Shown piece after piece: positions 24,604 through 33,292 of a stretch of 64,000 bases of DNA. Origin of the DNA: Myxococcales bacterium (GTDB lineage: Bacteria; Myxococcota_A; Bradymonadia; UBA7976; UBA1532); contig JACKDL010000004.1 in NCBI GenBank assembly GCA_020633555.1, forward strand, positions 1 through 64,000, given 5' to 3'. Within the stretch, counting starts at the first letter, position 1. The number at the start of each line of letters is the position of its first letter. A program made the translations under genes and the position numbers. The notes below the pieces were generated by a model, which worked only from the letters and a program-made list of their open reading frames with translations, made no database searches and was not told where the DNA came from.

Positions 24604-27266
24604 GGGCCGCACTGGGAGCCCCACTGCGCTGGGTGCTGGCCCTGGGGGTGGCGCTGGGCGCCGGCTGCGATGACGGGGCGACGCCCACCGCCGATCCCCG
24701 TGACGGCCAGCCCGATCAGGCGCCCGTTGACGCGGGCGTGCCCGCCGATGGGGCGCCTGAAGACGCCGCGCCGCCCGCCGACGCCGGGCCCGCGGCACGG
24801 GTGGCCCTGAACGAGGTGGACTGCCGCGACGACGACCGCGTGGAGCTGTGGGTCAGCCCGCCTTCGGGGCACCTGCGGGGCTGGGCGCTGCGGGACGACC
24901 AAGGGCGCAGCCAGCCCCTGGACGCTGTCCGCGCCGACGCCGCCGGGGTGGCCACCGTGATCCCCCGCTTCCCCATCTACTGCGGCGCCACCACCGTCAC
25001 CCTGGCCGATCCGGACGGCGAAGCGGCCGACAGCGTGCGCCCGGCGCTGGGGGCAGCGGCACACACCTGGGGGCGCCTGCCCGACGCGGACGGCCCGTGG
25101 GCGGCCAACCGGCCCACCCCGGACGCCCCCAACCGCGCGGCCGAGCCGCCAGGCGGCGCCTGGCTCGACGACCAGGCGCTGCACACCATCGCGGTGACCT
25201 GGGGCGACGACGGGCAGGTGGTGCTGGAGCGGGATCCGGGCCACGCCGTGGCCGGCACGGTGGCGCTCGACGGCGGCCAGGCGGTGCCCATCGGCGTGCG
25301 TGTGGTGGGCCGCGACGGCCGCTACCGGCGGGTGGATCTGCGCCCCAGCGTGGAGCTGCGCTTCGACTGGCCCGACGCCACCGCGCGCCACGACGGCCTG
25401 GCCCGGCTTCGGCTGGACAACACGGCGCTCGATCCCAGCGGGCTGCGGGCCTGGCTGGGCGGCGCCGCCCTGCGCATGGCCGGGGTGCCCGCGCCTCGGG
25501 TGAGCTTCGCCCGGGTGGTCATCAACGGCATGCCCTGGGGCGTCTACGCGGTCACCGAAGGCATCGACGGCGTGTACGCGCGGGAGCGCTTCCCCGACAC
25601 CTGGGCCCTGTACACCGCCGACCGGCGCGACCTGCAGCCCAACCACGTGAATCGCTTCGACCTCGAGGCCGGCGAGGCCAGCACCCGGCCCGTGCTGCGC
25701 TGGCTGGCCGAGACGGCCCAGACCCCGCCCGAGGGGGGCTTCTACGCGGCCACGCAGGACTTCTTGATCTGGCGCCGCTGGCTGCCGGCCCTGGCCGCCG
25801 AGGCCTGGGTGCGCAACGCCGAGGGCTACGGCACCGCCCAGCGCCGGTTCAACCTGCACATCGATCCTGCCGACCGGGTGGATCTGCTGCCCGGCGCGCT
25901 GGACGGCAGCTTCCAGGGCCCCGTGAACCCGTACCCGCGCGCCGGCCGGGTGGCGGCCCTGTGCTTCGCCGAGCCGGCCTGCCGCGCCGAGTACGAGGCC
26001 GCCTTCATCGTGGTGAGCGCCCGCATCGATGCCGAGGCGCTGGTGCGGGGCCTGGAGGCGCAGGCCGCCCGCATCCGGGACGCCGTGGCCGAGGACGACA
26101 CCCGGCTGTGGGGCCTGCCCATGCTGGATACCGGCGTCATCGAGCTGAGCACGGCCGTGCGCGCCGCCGCCGATCTGGGCCAGCGGGCGGCGGGCTGCGT
26201 CGAGGCCGGCACCGACGCCGACGGCGACGGCTGGGTCTGCGGCTTCGACTGCGACGACGGGGATCCCACCGTGTACCCCGGCGCCGCCGAGATCTGCGCC
26301 GACGGGGTGGATCAGAGCTGCACGGGCGTGGCCGACGACGGCGCCTGCCCCAACTGCCAGCCCACCGAGCGCGACGGCCACGGCTACTGGCGCTGCACCG
26401 ACGCCCGCACCTATGCCCAGGCCGAGGCCAACTGCGCCCGGCTGGGCGGCGCGCTGGCCCGCATCGACTCCCAGAGCGAGAACGACTGGCTCTACCGCGA
26501 GGCCCGCAAGGTGGGCGGCGATAGCTGGTGGATCGGGATCAACGACCGCGAGACCGAGGGCAGCTTCGTGTGGTCGACGGGCCCCGGCGAGAGCAGCCCG
26601 GGCGAGTACACCAACTGGGGGGGCGGCGAGCCCAACGACTACGGGGCGGGCGAGGACTGCGGCCACTTCCGCGGCGACGGCCGCTGGAACGATATCCCGT
26701 GCGACACCCGCTACCCCTACCTGTGCGAGGCCCCATGCGCCGAGGCCGTGGATGTCGACGGCGACGGGGCCGCCACCTGTGGCGGTGACTGCGACGACGG
26801 TGATCCCGCGCGGCACCCCGGCGCGGAGGAGATCTGCGGCGACGACGTGGACAACGACTGCGACGGCGGCGTGGACGAGGGGTGCACCGACTGCTTCGAG
26901 CGCGCCCTGGGCGGTCACCGCTACTGGTTCTGCCCTCAGCCGGTGCCCTTTGATGCCGCCCGGCAGACCTGCCAGGCCCTGGGCGCCGATCTGATCGTCA
27001 TCGACGACGCCGCCGAGAACCGCTGGGCCTACGACCAGGCCGTGGCGGTGCAGGGGCAGCGCTGGTGGATCGGCCTGAGCGACCAGGACGCCGAGTGGCG
27101 CTGGCGCTGGGTGGACGGCAGCCGGCTGGGCTTCGCGGCCTGGACCCGCGGCGAGCCCAACGACGGCGGCCGCCGCGAGGACTGCGCCCACTTCTGGGCC
27201 GACGAGCCGGCCTGGAACGACATCCCCTGCGACGCCGAGCACGGGGCCATCTGCGAGGCGCCCTGA
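24600..27266 (+). CDS. CotH-like lipoprotein with two C-type lectin domains
   Basis: This 888-residue lipoprotein (AGC, Cys23) carries an Asp/Pro/Ala linker, a lamin-tail-like beta domain (ALNEVDCRDDDRVEL) and a CotH-kinase-like domain at about 200-500 (INGMPWGVYAVTEGID). A MopE-like Asp/Cys motif leads to a first C-type lectin domain at about 590-705, and another such motif leads to a second at about 765-888. Both lectin domains have EPN and WND motifs, which in animal C-type lectins give Ca2+-dependent mannose-type binding. CotH kinases phosphorylate secreted proteins; I cannot confirm all catalytic residues here. ATGA overlap couples it to the fifth paralogue. Confidence 0.87.
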   Translation: MRAALGAPLRWVLALGVALGAGCDDGATPTADPRDGQPDQAPVDAGVPADGAPEDAAPPADAGPAARVALNEVDCRDDDRVELWVSPPSGHLRGWALRDDQGRSQPLDAVRADAAGVATVIPRFPIYCGATTVTLADPDGEAADSVRPALGAAAHTWGRLPDADGPWAANRPTPDAPNRAAEPPGGAWLDDQALHTIAVTWGDDGQVVLERDPGHAVAGTVALDGGQAVPIGVRVVGRDGRYRRVDLRPSVELRFDWPDATARHDGLARLRLDNTALDPSGLRAWLGGAALRMAGVPAPRVSFARVVINGMPWGVYAVTEGIDGVYARERFPDTWALYTADRRDLQPNHVNRFDLEAGEASTRPVLRWLAETAQTPPEGGFYAATQDFLIWRRWLPALAAEAWVRNAEGYGTAQRRFNLHIDPADRVDLLPGALDGSFQGPVNPYPRAGRVAALCFAEPACRAEYEAAFIVVSARIDAEALVRGLEAQAARIRDAVAEDDTRLWGLPMLDTGVIELSTAVRAAADLGQRAAGCVEAGTDADGDGWVCGFDCDDGDPTVYPGAAEICADGVDQSCTGVADDGACPNCQPTERDGHGYWRCTDARTYAQAEANCARLGGALARIDSQSENDWLYREARKVGGDSWWIGINDRETEGSFVWSTGPGESSPGEYTNWGGGEPNDYGAGEDCGHFRGDGRWNDIPCDTRYPYLCEAPCAEAVDVDGDGAATCGGDCDDGDPARHPGAEEICGDDVDNDCDGGVDEGCTDCFERALGGHRYWFCPQPVPFDAARQTCQALGADLIVIDDAAENRWAYDQAVAVQGQRWWIGLSDQDAEWRWRWVDGSRLGFAAWTRGEPNDGGRREDCAHFWADEPAWNDIPCDAEHGAICEAP

Positions 27267-27328
27267 GGGCTTGACCCCCTGACTGCGGCGGCCCCCGTCG
27301 GCTATGGTGCGCCCACAAGGAGGGCGCC

Positions 27329-28675
27329 ATGTCCACCCGAGCAGCCGGGCTCGCCCTGATCCTGCCGGCCCTGATCCTCGCGACGGGCTGTGCCACCGAT
27401 GCCGAGTCGGGCCCGGGTGGGCCTGCCGACCTGGACGCCGCGGGCCAGGACGGTGCCATCCTGGACCAGGCCGCCCCCGACCAGGCCGCCCCCGACCAGG
27501 CCGTCACCGACCAGGCCGTCACCGATCGGGGCCCGGCGCCCGACCAGGGCCCGGCGCCGGACCAGGGCCCGGCGCCCGACCAGGGCCCGGCGCCCGACGC
27601 GGGCGCCCCGTGCGCCCAACCGACCGACTGCCCCGCCGAGGCCTTCTGTGACTTCCCCGCCGGCCAGTGCGGGGGCCTGGGCGCCTGCGCGTCGTTGGGA
27701 CGGGGCTGCCCCGAGCCCACGCCGGCCGACGCCGTGTGCGGCTGCGACGGCCGCAGCTACGCCTCGGCCTGCGCGGCGGCCCAGGCGGGGGTCTCGGTGG
27801 ACCAGCCGGGCGCCTGCGTCGCGCCCGAGCGGTGCGACGGCGACGCCGACTGCGGGCTCGGCGCCTTCTGCGCCGCGCTGACGGGGGCCTGCGGCGGGGA
27901 AGGGCGCTGCCAGGCCCGTCCCGAGGGCTGCGATGACGTCTACGACCCCGTCTGCGGCTGCGACGGCCAGACCTGGTCGAACGCCTGCGAGGCCGCCGCG
28001 GCCGCGATCAGCCTGGCGGCCATGGGCGCCTGCCCCGCGCCCGCCTGTGCGGGCCCGCGGGACTGCGCGCCCGATCACTACTGCCACAAGGTCGCCTGCG
28101 ACGACGCCGCCGGGGAGTGCGCGCCCCGACCGCCGGCCTGCGACGCGGTGCTTGCCCCGGTGTGTGGCTGCGACGACGTCACCTACAACAACGCCTGCGA
28201 GGCCGCCTCGGCGGGCCGCAACGTGCGCGGCAACGGCGCGTGCCTGCCCCCGGAGTGCAGCGCCAACGCCGACTGCGCGGCGGACGCCTGGTGCGCCCGC
28301 CCCGATGAGCAGTGTGGTGCGGTGGGCCGGTGCGAGCCCCGCCCCGGGGCCTGCCCGCGCATCTTCCGCCCCGTCTGCGGATGCGACGGCAACACCTACA
28401 GCAACGATTGCGTGGCCCACAGCCAGGGCGTGGCCGTGGCCGCTCAGGGCGAGTGCCCCGGCTGCATGCACCGCAACGACTGTGACGGCGACGAGTACTG
28501 CCTGCAGCCCACGGGCGGCTGCGGCCTGCCGGGGGCCTGTACGCCGATCCCGGCCGCCTGCCCGCGGATCCTGGCCCCGGTGTGCGGCTGCGACGGCGTG
28601 ACCTATGGCAACGACTGCGAGGCGGCCCGCGCCACGGTCAGCGTCGACTACCAGGGGGAGTGCAGGGCCCGATGA
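27329..28675 (+). CDS. Lipoprotein with five Kazal-type inhibitor domains
   Basis: This 448-residue lipoprotein (ATGC, Cys21) has a linker of repeated PAPDQG and APDQA units. Five Kazal-type modules follow, each with VCGCD-G-x-T/S-Y/W and a final NAC/NDC ... GxC. Kazal domains block serine proteases, so it may shield the cell surface from proteases of the cell itself or of prey. AAGGAGGG precedes ATG 27329. Its stop overlaps the ATG of the caspase-like gene by ATGA, which links the inhibitor and protease-like genes in one transcript. Confidence 0.9.
   Translation: MSTRAAGLALILPALILATGCATDAESGPGGPADLDAAGQDGAILDQAAPDQAAPDQAVTDQAVTDRGPAPDQGPAPDQGPAPDQGPAPDAGAPCAQPTDCPAEAFCDFPAGQCGGLGACASLGRGCPEPTPADAVCGCDGRSYASACAAAQAGVSVDQPGACVAPERCDGDADCGLGAFCAALTGACGGEGRCQARPEGCDDVYDPVCGCDGQTWSNACEAAAAAISLAAMGACPAPACAGPRDCAPDHYCHKVACDDAAGECAPRPPACDAVLAPVCGCDDVTYNNACEAASAGRNVRGNGACLPPECSANADCAADAWCARPDEQCGAVGRCEPRPGACPRIFRPVCGCDGNTYSNDCVAHSQGVAVAAQGECPGCMHRNDCDGDEYCLQPTGGCGLPGACTPIPAACPRILAPVCGCDGVTYGNDCEAARATVSVDYQGECRAR
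27530..27600 (+). repeat. 18-base coding tandem repeat (PAPDQG linker)
   Basis: Almost four copies of an 18-base unit lie in frame within the linker of the Kazal lipoprotein gene. The second copy differs by one base. Confidence 0.8.
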
Positions 28676-30060
28676 TCCGCCTGCTGACCTTGCTGCTGCT
28701 CGCGTTGATCCCGCTGGGGGCGGCCGCCGCGCCGTGCCCCGGCACCCGCCACGCGGTGGTCATCGGCATCAACGGCTACGGCCACGGGGTGCCCGCGCTG
28801 CAGGGCGCCCGCCAGGACGCCCAGGCCATGGCCCAGGCGCTGGAGGCCCGCGGCTTCCGGGTCACGGCGCTGCTCGACGGCGCCGCCACCCGCGACGCCC
28901 TGCGCGAGGTGCTGGGCCTGAAGCTCATGGCCACTCGGCCCGAGGACCAGGTGCTGGTCTACTTCGCGGGCCACGGCGAGACGGTGGGCGAAGGCCGCCC
29001 CATGGGCTACCTGCTGCCGGCGGACGCCCAGGCCGACAAGATCGCCGTCACCGGGCTGTCCATGGGCGAGCTGGTGGGCTGGATGGAGGCCTGGCCGGCT
29101 CGCCAGCGCCTGTTCATCGCCGACGCTTGCTACTCCGGCCTGGCCCTGCCCGGCGTGCGGAGCATCCAGCGGGCCGAGCCCGAGATCGCCGCCTGTCCTT
29201 CCACCGCGCTGCCCGTCACGGCCGCCATCGTGGCGGGGCGCAAGGGCGACAAGGCCCACGAGAGCGGCGCCGGCGGGGTCTTCACCCAGCGCCTGCTCGC
29301 CGTGCTGAACGGCCAGACTGCCGCCGATCCCAACGGCGACGGCTGGATCTCGCACGCGGCCCTGGGCGGCTACCTGAGCGAGGCGGTGCAAGCCGAGGTG
29401 CGCGCCCGCTACGGCGCCCAGCAGGTGCCCCAGGTGGCTCACCTGGGCGACGGCCAGTTCATGCTGCCCATCGCGCCGGCGGTCGACCGGGGGTCGGAGC
29501 CGCCACCGAGGCCAGCGCCCGGGCCGAGGCCCAGGCCGAAGCCGACGCCCGAGGACATCCAGTCGATCGCGATGGCCCTTCAGCGCAACCCGCGCTGGGT
29601 GAAGGACTGCTTTCGGACGGCGCCCATCCACCCGGGAGCGCAGGTCGCGCTCGAGGTGATCGTGAGCCCCAGTGGGCGAGTCCTCACCGTGTCCACGCGC
29701 GTGGCAAGGAAAGTCCCGAACTCGGTCTTGAACTGCCTGGCTTCAGCCGCTTCGCGACAGTTCTACCCCCGCCCCAGCGCTGCCGTCGCCGTGACACACA
29801 CCTTCACGCCGAGTGACAAGCCCCACGAGGGGCGCTGGGCGAGGCTCAGCGTGGGCAGCTCGAAGCCCGGTAGGAAGGTTTGGCTGAACGGTACCCTTGC
29901 AGGCAAGACGCCCGTGTCTGAGCTGGCCCTGGCACCCGGCCAGTACGAGGTCAGAGTGGAGCGGGACAAGGCGATCGTGAACCTCCCGGCGGGAGAAGGG
30001 ATCAAGCTCATCCACGACGACCGTGGCCTCTCCAGGCCCTCACAGGCTCCAGGCCAGTGA
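28672..30060 (+). CDS. Caspase-like (C14) protein with AgmX/TonB-like and PEGA domains
   Basis: This 462-residue exported protein has a signal peptide of about 20 residues. A caspase-fold domain carries the His101 (FAGHGE) and Cys153 (DACYSG) dyad. A Pro-rich linker, a domain like the AgmX/PglI C-terminus (RNPRWVKDCF, then a second Cys) and a PEGA-like segment (VWLNGTLAGKTP) follow. ATGA overlap couples it to the Kazal gene. The part after about base 29520 uses more AT-ending codons than the rest, hinting at a spliced-on module. Its last 21 bases overlap the convergent next gene. The substrate is unknown. Confidence 0.87.
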   Translation: MIRLLTLLLLALIPLGAAAAPCPGTRHAVVIGINGYGHGVPALQGARQDAQAMAQALEARGFRVTALLDGAATRDALREVLGLKLMATRPEDQVLVYFAGHGETVGEGRPMGYLLPADAQADKIAVTGLSMGELVGWMEAWPARQRLFIADACYSGLALPGVRSIQRAEPEIAACPSTALPVTAAIVAGRKGDKAHESGAGGVFTQRLLAVLNGQTAADPNGDGWISHAALGGYLSEAVQAEVRARYGAQQVPQVAHLGDGQFMLPIAPAVDRGSEPPPRPAPGPRPRPKPTPEDIQSIAMALQRNPRWVKDCFRTAPIHPGAQVALEVIVSPSGRVLTVSTRVARKVPNSVLNCLASAASRQFYPRPSAAVAVTHTFTPSDKPHEGRWARLSVGSSKPGRKVWLNGTLAGKTPVSELALAPGQYEVRVERDKAIVNLPAGEGIKLIHDDRGLSRPSQAPGQ

Positions 30061-30543
30061 CCAGCTCAGCGTCGTGAGCCCGTCCCGCTCGCGGTCCAGC
30101 GCCATCTCGAAGGTGTTCGGCACCGGCAGCCCGTAGCGCAGCGCCACCGCCGACACCATCAGCCCGATGGGCGAGCTGATGCCCACGCCGAAGCGGTTGG
30201 CGCCCCCCCGGCCGTCGCTGAACCGCCGCCCGGCAAACCCGTAGAACTCGAAGATGGGGAACAGCGCGCCCACGTAGTCTTCGGACGTGGGCACCGCCAC
30301 CCCCAGCCGCAGCATGGGCACATGCTCGGTCTCGCGGGCCAGCTCCACCGCGTGGGCCACGCCGATGAACAGCCCCACGTACTGCGACTTGCGCACCATG
30401 AGATCCAGCCCGTAGCGCAGCGGCACGGTGGGCATGCCCGCCTGATCGGCGTAGCCCACCAGCAGGTGCGGCACCACGTCCACGTCGGCGCGGGCGGGGC
30501 GTGCGAAGGCCAGCAGGGCCAGGATGGGCAGCAGGCGGTGCAT
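30040..30543 (-). CDS. Small exported protein, probable outer-membrane beta-barrel
   Basis: This 167-residue protein has a signal ending ARA-D near residue 20. The rest alternates hydrophobic and polar residues with many Gly and aromatic residues (LLVGYADQ, LRYGLDL, YVGLFIGV, LRLGVAVP), as in eight-stranded outer-membrane barrels. It has no named domain. ATG 30543 gives the signal directly; an ATG four codons upstream is also possible. Its 3' end overlaps the convergent caspase-like gene by 21 bases. Confidence 0.7.
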   Translation of the reverse strand: MHRLLPILALLAFARPARADVDVVPHLLVGYADQAGMPTVPLRYGLDLMVRKSQYVGLFIGVAHAVELARETEHVPMLRLGVAVPTSEDYVGALFPIFEFYGFAGRRFSDGRGGANRFGVGISSPIGLMVSAVALRYGLPVPNTFEMALDRERDGLTTLSWSLAWSL

Positions 30544-30662
30544 GGGGCGCCCCACTGCACCGGCCGTACCAACGGCCCGGAGCTGCCAGCGCCCGTGGAT
30601 CGCGACCTGCGCGTGGCCGGCGGTTCACACCCGGCGTGGCCCCTCGGCACACCGCCAGCGGG

Positions 30663-30923
30663 TCAGATGTCCTCGGCGCTCTGGGCCAGCCGGTCACGGA
30701 AGTCGGCCCGCACCCGGATGAGCGAGTCCGCCGGCTGCGCCAGCCGCACCGCCTCGGTCACCCCGTCGGGCCGCTGGGTGCGCCCCCCGATCTCCTCGGG
30801 CGTGAAGTGGTACTCGGTGACCTTCTTGTAGGTGACCTCGGCGCCCGGCGTGGCCTCGGGCTGGGCCAGGGCCGGCAGGGCCAGCAGCGTCGCACAGGTG
30901 ACAACGGCCAGTCGGATCGGCAT
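30663..30923 (-). CDS. Small exported protein
   Basis: This 86-residue protein has a signal ending ALA-Q near residue 21 and a mature part of about 65 residues rich in charged residues (TYKKVTEYHF, SLIRVRADFRDRL). It resembles, from memory, small deltaproteobacterial proteins of the form YKK-T-x-DF...L-R-x-F found near envelope genes; I could not check this. AAGGGTG lies upstream of ATG 30923. It is divergent from the membrane enzyme gene by 72 bases. Confidence 0.7.
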   Translation of the reverse strand: MPIRLAVVTCATLLALPALAQPEATPGAEVTYKKVTEYHFTPEEIGGRTQRPDGVTEAVRLAQPADSLIRVRADFRDRLAQSAEDI

Positions 30924-30995
30924 ATACGCACCCTTTCGTCGGTGGGGCCCGCGCCCCGCCCCGGCTCGAACGCACCGCCCGCCGGAAGGATCCAC

Positions 30996-33185
30996 TTGGC
31001 CCGCACCCCGACCCCGGCCCGCCGCCTGCTGGCCGCCCAGGTCACCCTGGCCGGGCTGCTGTACCTGTGGAGCCTGTATGGGTTCCTGCGCTTCACCGGC
31101 CGCCAGGGCGACCTGTTCGCCGATCTGGCGGTGGCCCGCTACCTGGGCACCATCGTCTGGTATCAGCTCCGCGTGCTGCCCGCGTACGCCGTGCTCTGGG
31201 CCGTGGCCAGCGCTCTGACGTGGCCCGTGCTGCGGCACCGCCCGGTGCTCACGGCAGAGCGCAAGTGGGGGCGCCTGCGGCGGCTGGCCACCCTGGCGGC
31301 CCTGGATGGCCTGCTGGGTCTGCTGAGCCTGGGCTGGGTCTACCAGCTCAACCCCGGCTTCCTCGACGGCCTGGCCCGCAAGGGCTCGCCCTATCTGCCC
31401 GGCTTCGACTGGTACGCCCTGCACCGCTGGCACCTGCTCGATGGGGTGGCCGCGCTGTTCTTCGCGTGGGTGGCCTTCGCCGCGTGGACCTACGCCCGCG
31501 TCTGGTGGGCCCGGCTGCGCGCCAGCCAGGGGGCCGCGCGTGCCCTGTGGACCCTGCCCGCCGTTGCCGTGCTGGCCGCCGTCGGCCTGGCGGCCGCGCC
31601 CCCGCCCGCGCCGCCCAAGGCGGCCGATACCCCGCCCAACGTGCTCATCATCGCCAGCGACAGCCTGCGCTACGACCGGCTGGGCGCCCACGGCCACGAC
31701 CGCGACGTCAGCCCGAACATCGACGCCTTCGCGAAGACCGCCGCCGATCTGCGCCAGCTCCACGTGGCCACCGCCAGCACCCTGGAGTCGTGGATCTCGT
31801 TCCTGTCGAGCCGGCTGCCGCCCGATCACGGCGTGCGCTACATGTACCTGCGCCGCGAGCAGGCGCAGGCCGCCTCGGAGCTGGCCGACATGCTGCCTCG
31901 CTGGCTGAACACCCAGGGCTACGAGACCTTCGTGGTGAGCGACTGGGCGGGCAACTGCTTCAAGCTGGTGGACGTGGGCTTCGCCCGCAACGATGCGAGC
32001 GACACCCAGAACTTCACCAGCTTCATCATGGAGAGCACCATCTGGGGGCACTTCGTGTTTCCGCTGTATTTCTCCAACAGTTTCGGTGAGTTGCTCATCC
32101 CCGAGGTGGCCCGCACCACCAAATACCTGCGCCCCCGCGCGCTGACCCAGCGCACCCTGGATCGCATCGACGACGCCACGCGGGCGGGCAAGCCCTTCTT
32201 CGGGCTGCTGTTCTTCAGCACCACCCACCTGCCGTACACCGCCCGCTACCCGCACAACGTGCGCTACACCGATCCCGACTACCGCGGGCCCCACAAGTAC
32301 GAGATCGACGTGAAGGTCCACGAGCTGATCAGCAAGGGCTTCGAGCAGGCCCCGGCCCCCGAGACCGTCGACCACATCCGCGCCCTGTACGACGGCGCCG
32401 TGCACGAGTTCGACAGCCACGTGGGCGAGGTGCTCGCCGAGCTCGACCGCCGCGGCCTGGCCGACAACACGGTGGTGATCATCACCAGCGACCACGGCGA
32501 GGACCTGTACGACCCGGGCAGCACCCTGGGCCACGGCACCAACTTCTTCGGCGGCGATCAGAGCACCCGCATCCCGTTCTTCATCCGGGCCCCGGGGGTC
32601 ACCCGGCCCGGCAGCACCGTGGACGCGCTGGCCCGCAACATCGACCTGGCGCCCACCCTGGCGCGGCTGCTCGGCCTGACCCCGCCCCCCGGCTGGACCG
32701 GCGCCGATCTCACGCCCCTGCTCACCGGGCAGGCCACCGACCTCGACCTGCCCGTCTTCGGCGAGACCTGCTACCTGTTCTTCCCCAAGCGCGAGGGCAT
32801 GAGCGTGCTCACCGAGGCCGAGCGGGCCCGGCTGCTGGACGCCAGCGGCGCCCGCGACACCCTCGAGGTGGACGAGCGCTTCGACGACAACATCGTGGTC
32901 AAGGCCGAGCTCCACGACCTGGCCATCGCCACCAAGGACCGCATGGTGCGCACCCGCCGCTGGAAGCTGGTGGAGATCCCCACCACCGACGGCGCGCCCA
33001 TCCGCCGCCTGTGGGACATGCAGGCCGATCCGCACCAGACCCGCGACCTGTCGGGCCGGGACCTGCCGGTGATGGCCGAGCTCAGCGCCCTCATCGCCGC
33101 CTACGATCGGGGCGAGGCCGCGCCCGTGCGCTGGCCCGCCGCCAAGGACGCGGATCCGGCCCCGGCGCCGCCACCCGCACCGTGA
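30996..33185 (+). CDS. Sulfatase-superfamily membrane enzyme
   Basis: This 729-residue protein has about four to five membrane helices in the first 210 residues, then a periplasmic sulfatase/alkaline-phosphatase fold (IIASDSLRYD; SDHGED; FGETC). The CxPxR motif needed for formylglycine is absent. Ser261 or Thr262 in the segment TASTLESW is the likely nucleophile, as in lipoteichoic-acid-synthase or phosphoethanolamine-transferase relatives. It may therefore move a phospho-alcohol group onto a surface polymer. The start is TTG 30996 with GGAAGGA five bases upstream; no ATG fits the first membrane helix. Confidence 0.87.
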   Translation: MARTPTPARRLLAAQVTLAGLLYLWSLYGFLRFTGRQGDLFADLAVARYLGTIVWYQLRVLPAYAVLWAVASALTWPVLRHRPVLTAERKWGRLRRLATLAALDGLLGLLSLGWVYQLNPGFLDGLARKGSPYLPGFDWYALHRWHLLDGVAALFFAWVAFAAWTYARVWWARLRASQGAARALWTLPAVAVLAAVGLAAAPPPAPPKAADTPPNVLIIASDSLRYDRLGAHGHDRDVSPNIDAFAKTAADLRQLHVATASTLESWISFLSSRLPPDHGVRYMYLRREQAQAASELADMLPRWLNTQGYETFVVSDWAGNCFKLVDVGFARNDASDTQNFTSFIMESTIWGHFVFPLYFSNSFGELLIPEVARTTKYLRPRALTQRTLDRIDDATRAGKPFFGLLFFSTTHLPYTARYPHNVRYTDPDYRGPHKYEIDVKVHELISKGFEQAPAPETVDHIRALYDGAVHEFDSHVGEVLAELDRRGLADNTVVIITSDHGEDLYDPGSTLGHGTNFFGGDQSTRIPFFIRAPGVTRPGSTVDALARNIDLAPTLARLLGLTPPPGWTGADLTPLLTGQATDLDLPVFGETCYLFFPKREGMSVLTEAERARLLDASGARDTLEVDERFDDNIVVKAELHDLAIATKDRMVRTRRWKLVEIPTTDGAPIRRLWDMQADPHQTRDLSGRDLPVMAELSALIAAYDRGEAAPVRWPAAKDADPAPAPPPAP

Positions 33186-33292
33186 CGGCGGCATCGAAGG
33201 ACGCTGGAGGTTCGCCGGCCGCGCCGCTAGGCTGCCGCGACCATCGTGCAGGGTTTGCGGCCCCGGGGCGGACCGGGTACCGTGGGGTGGAT

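Noticed and set aside
27271..27308. TTGACC and TATGGT before the Kazal gene as a promoter
   Set aside because: The boxes are 26 bases apart, too far for sigma-70. The TATGGT alone is not enough evidence.
19080..27600. Short tandem repeats near 19.1 and 27.5 kb as CRISPR arrays
   Set aside because: They are 18-base units without spacers, in frame inside linkers of lipoprotein genes.
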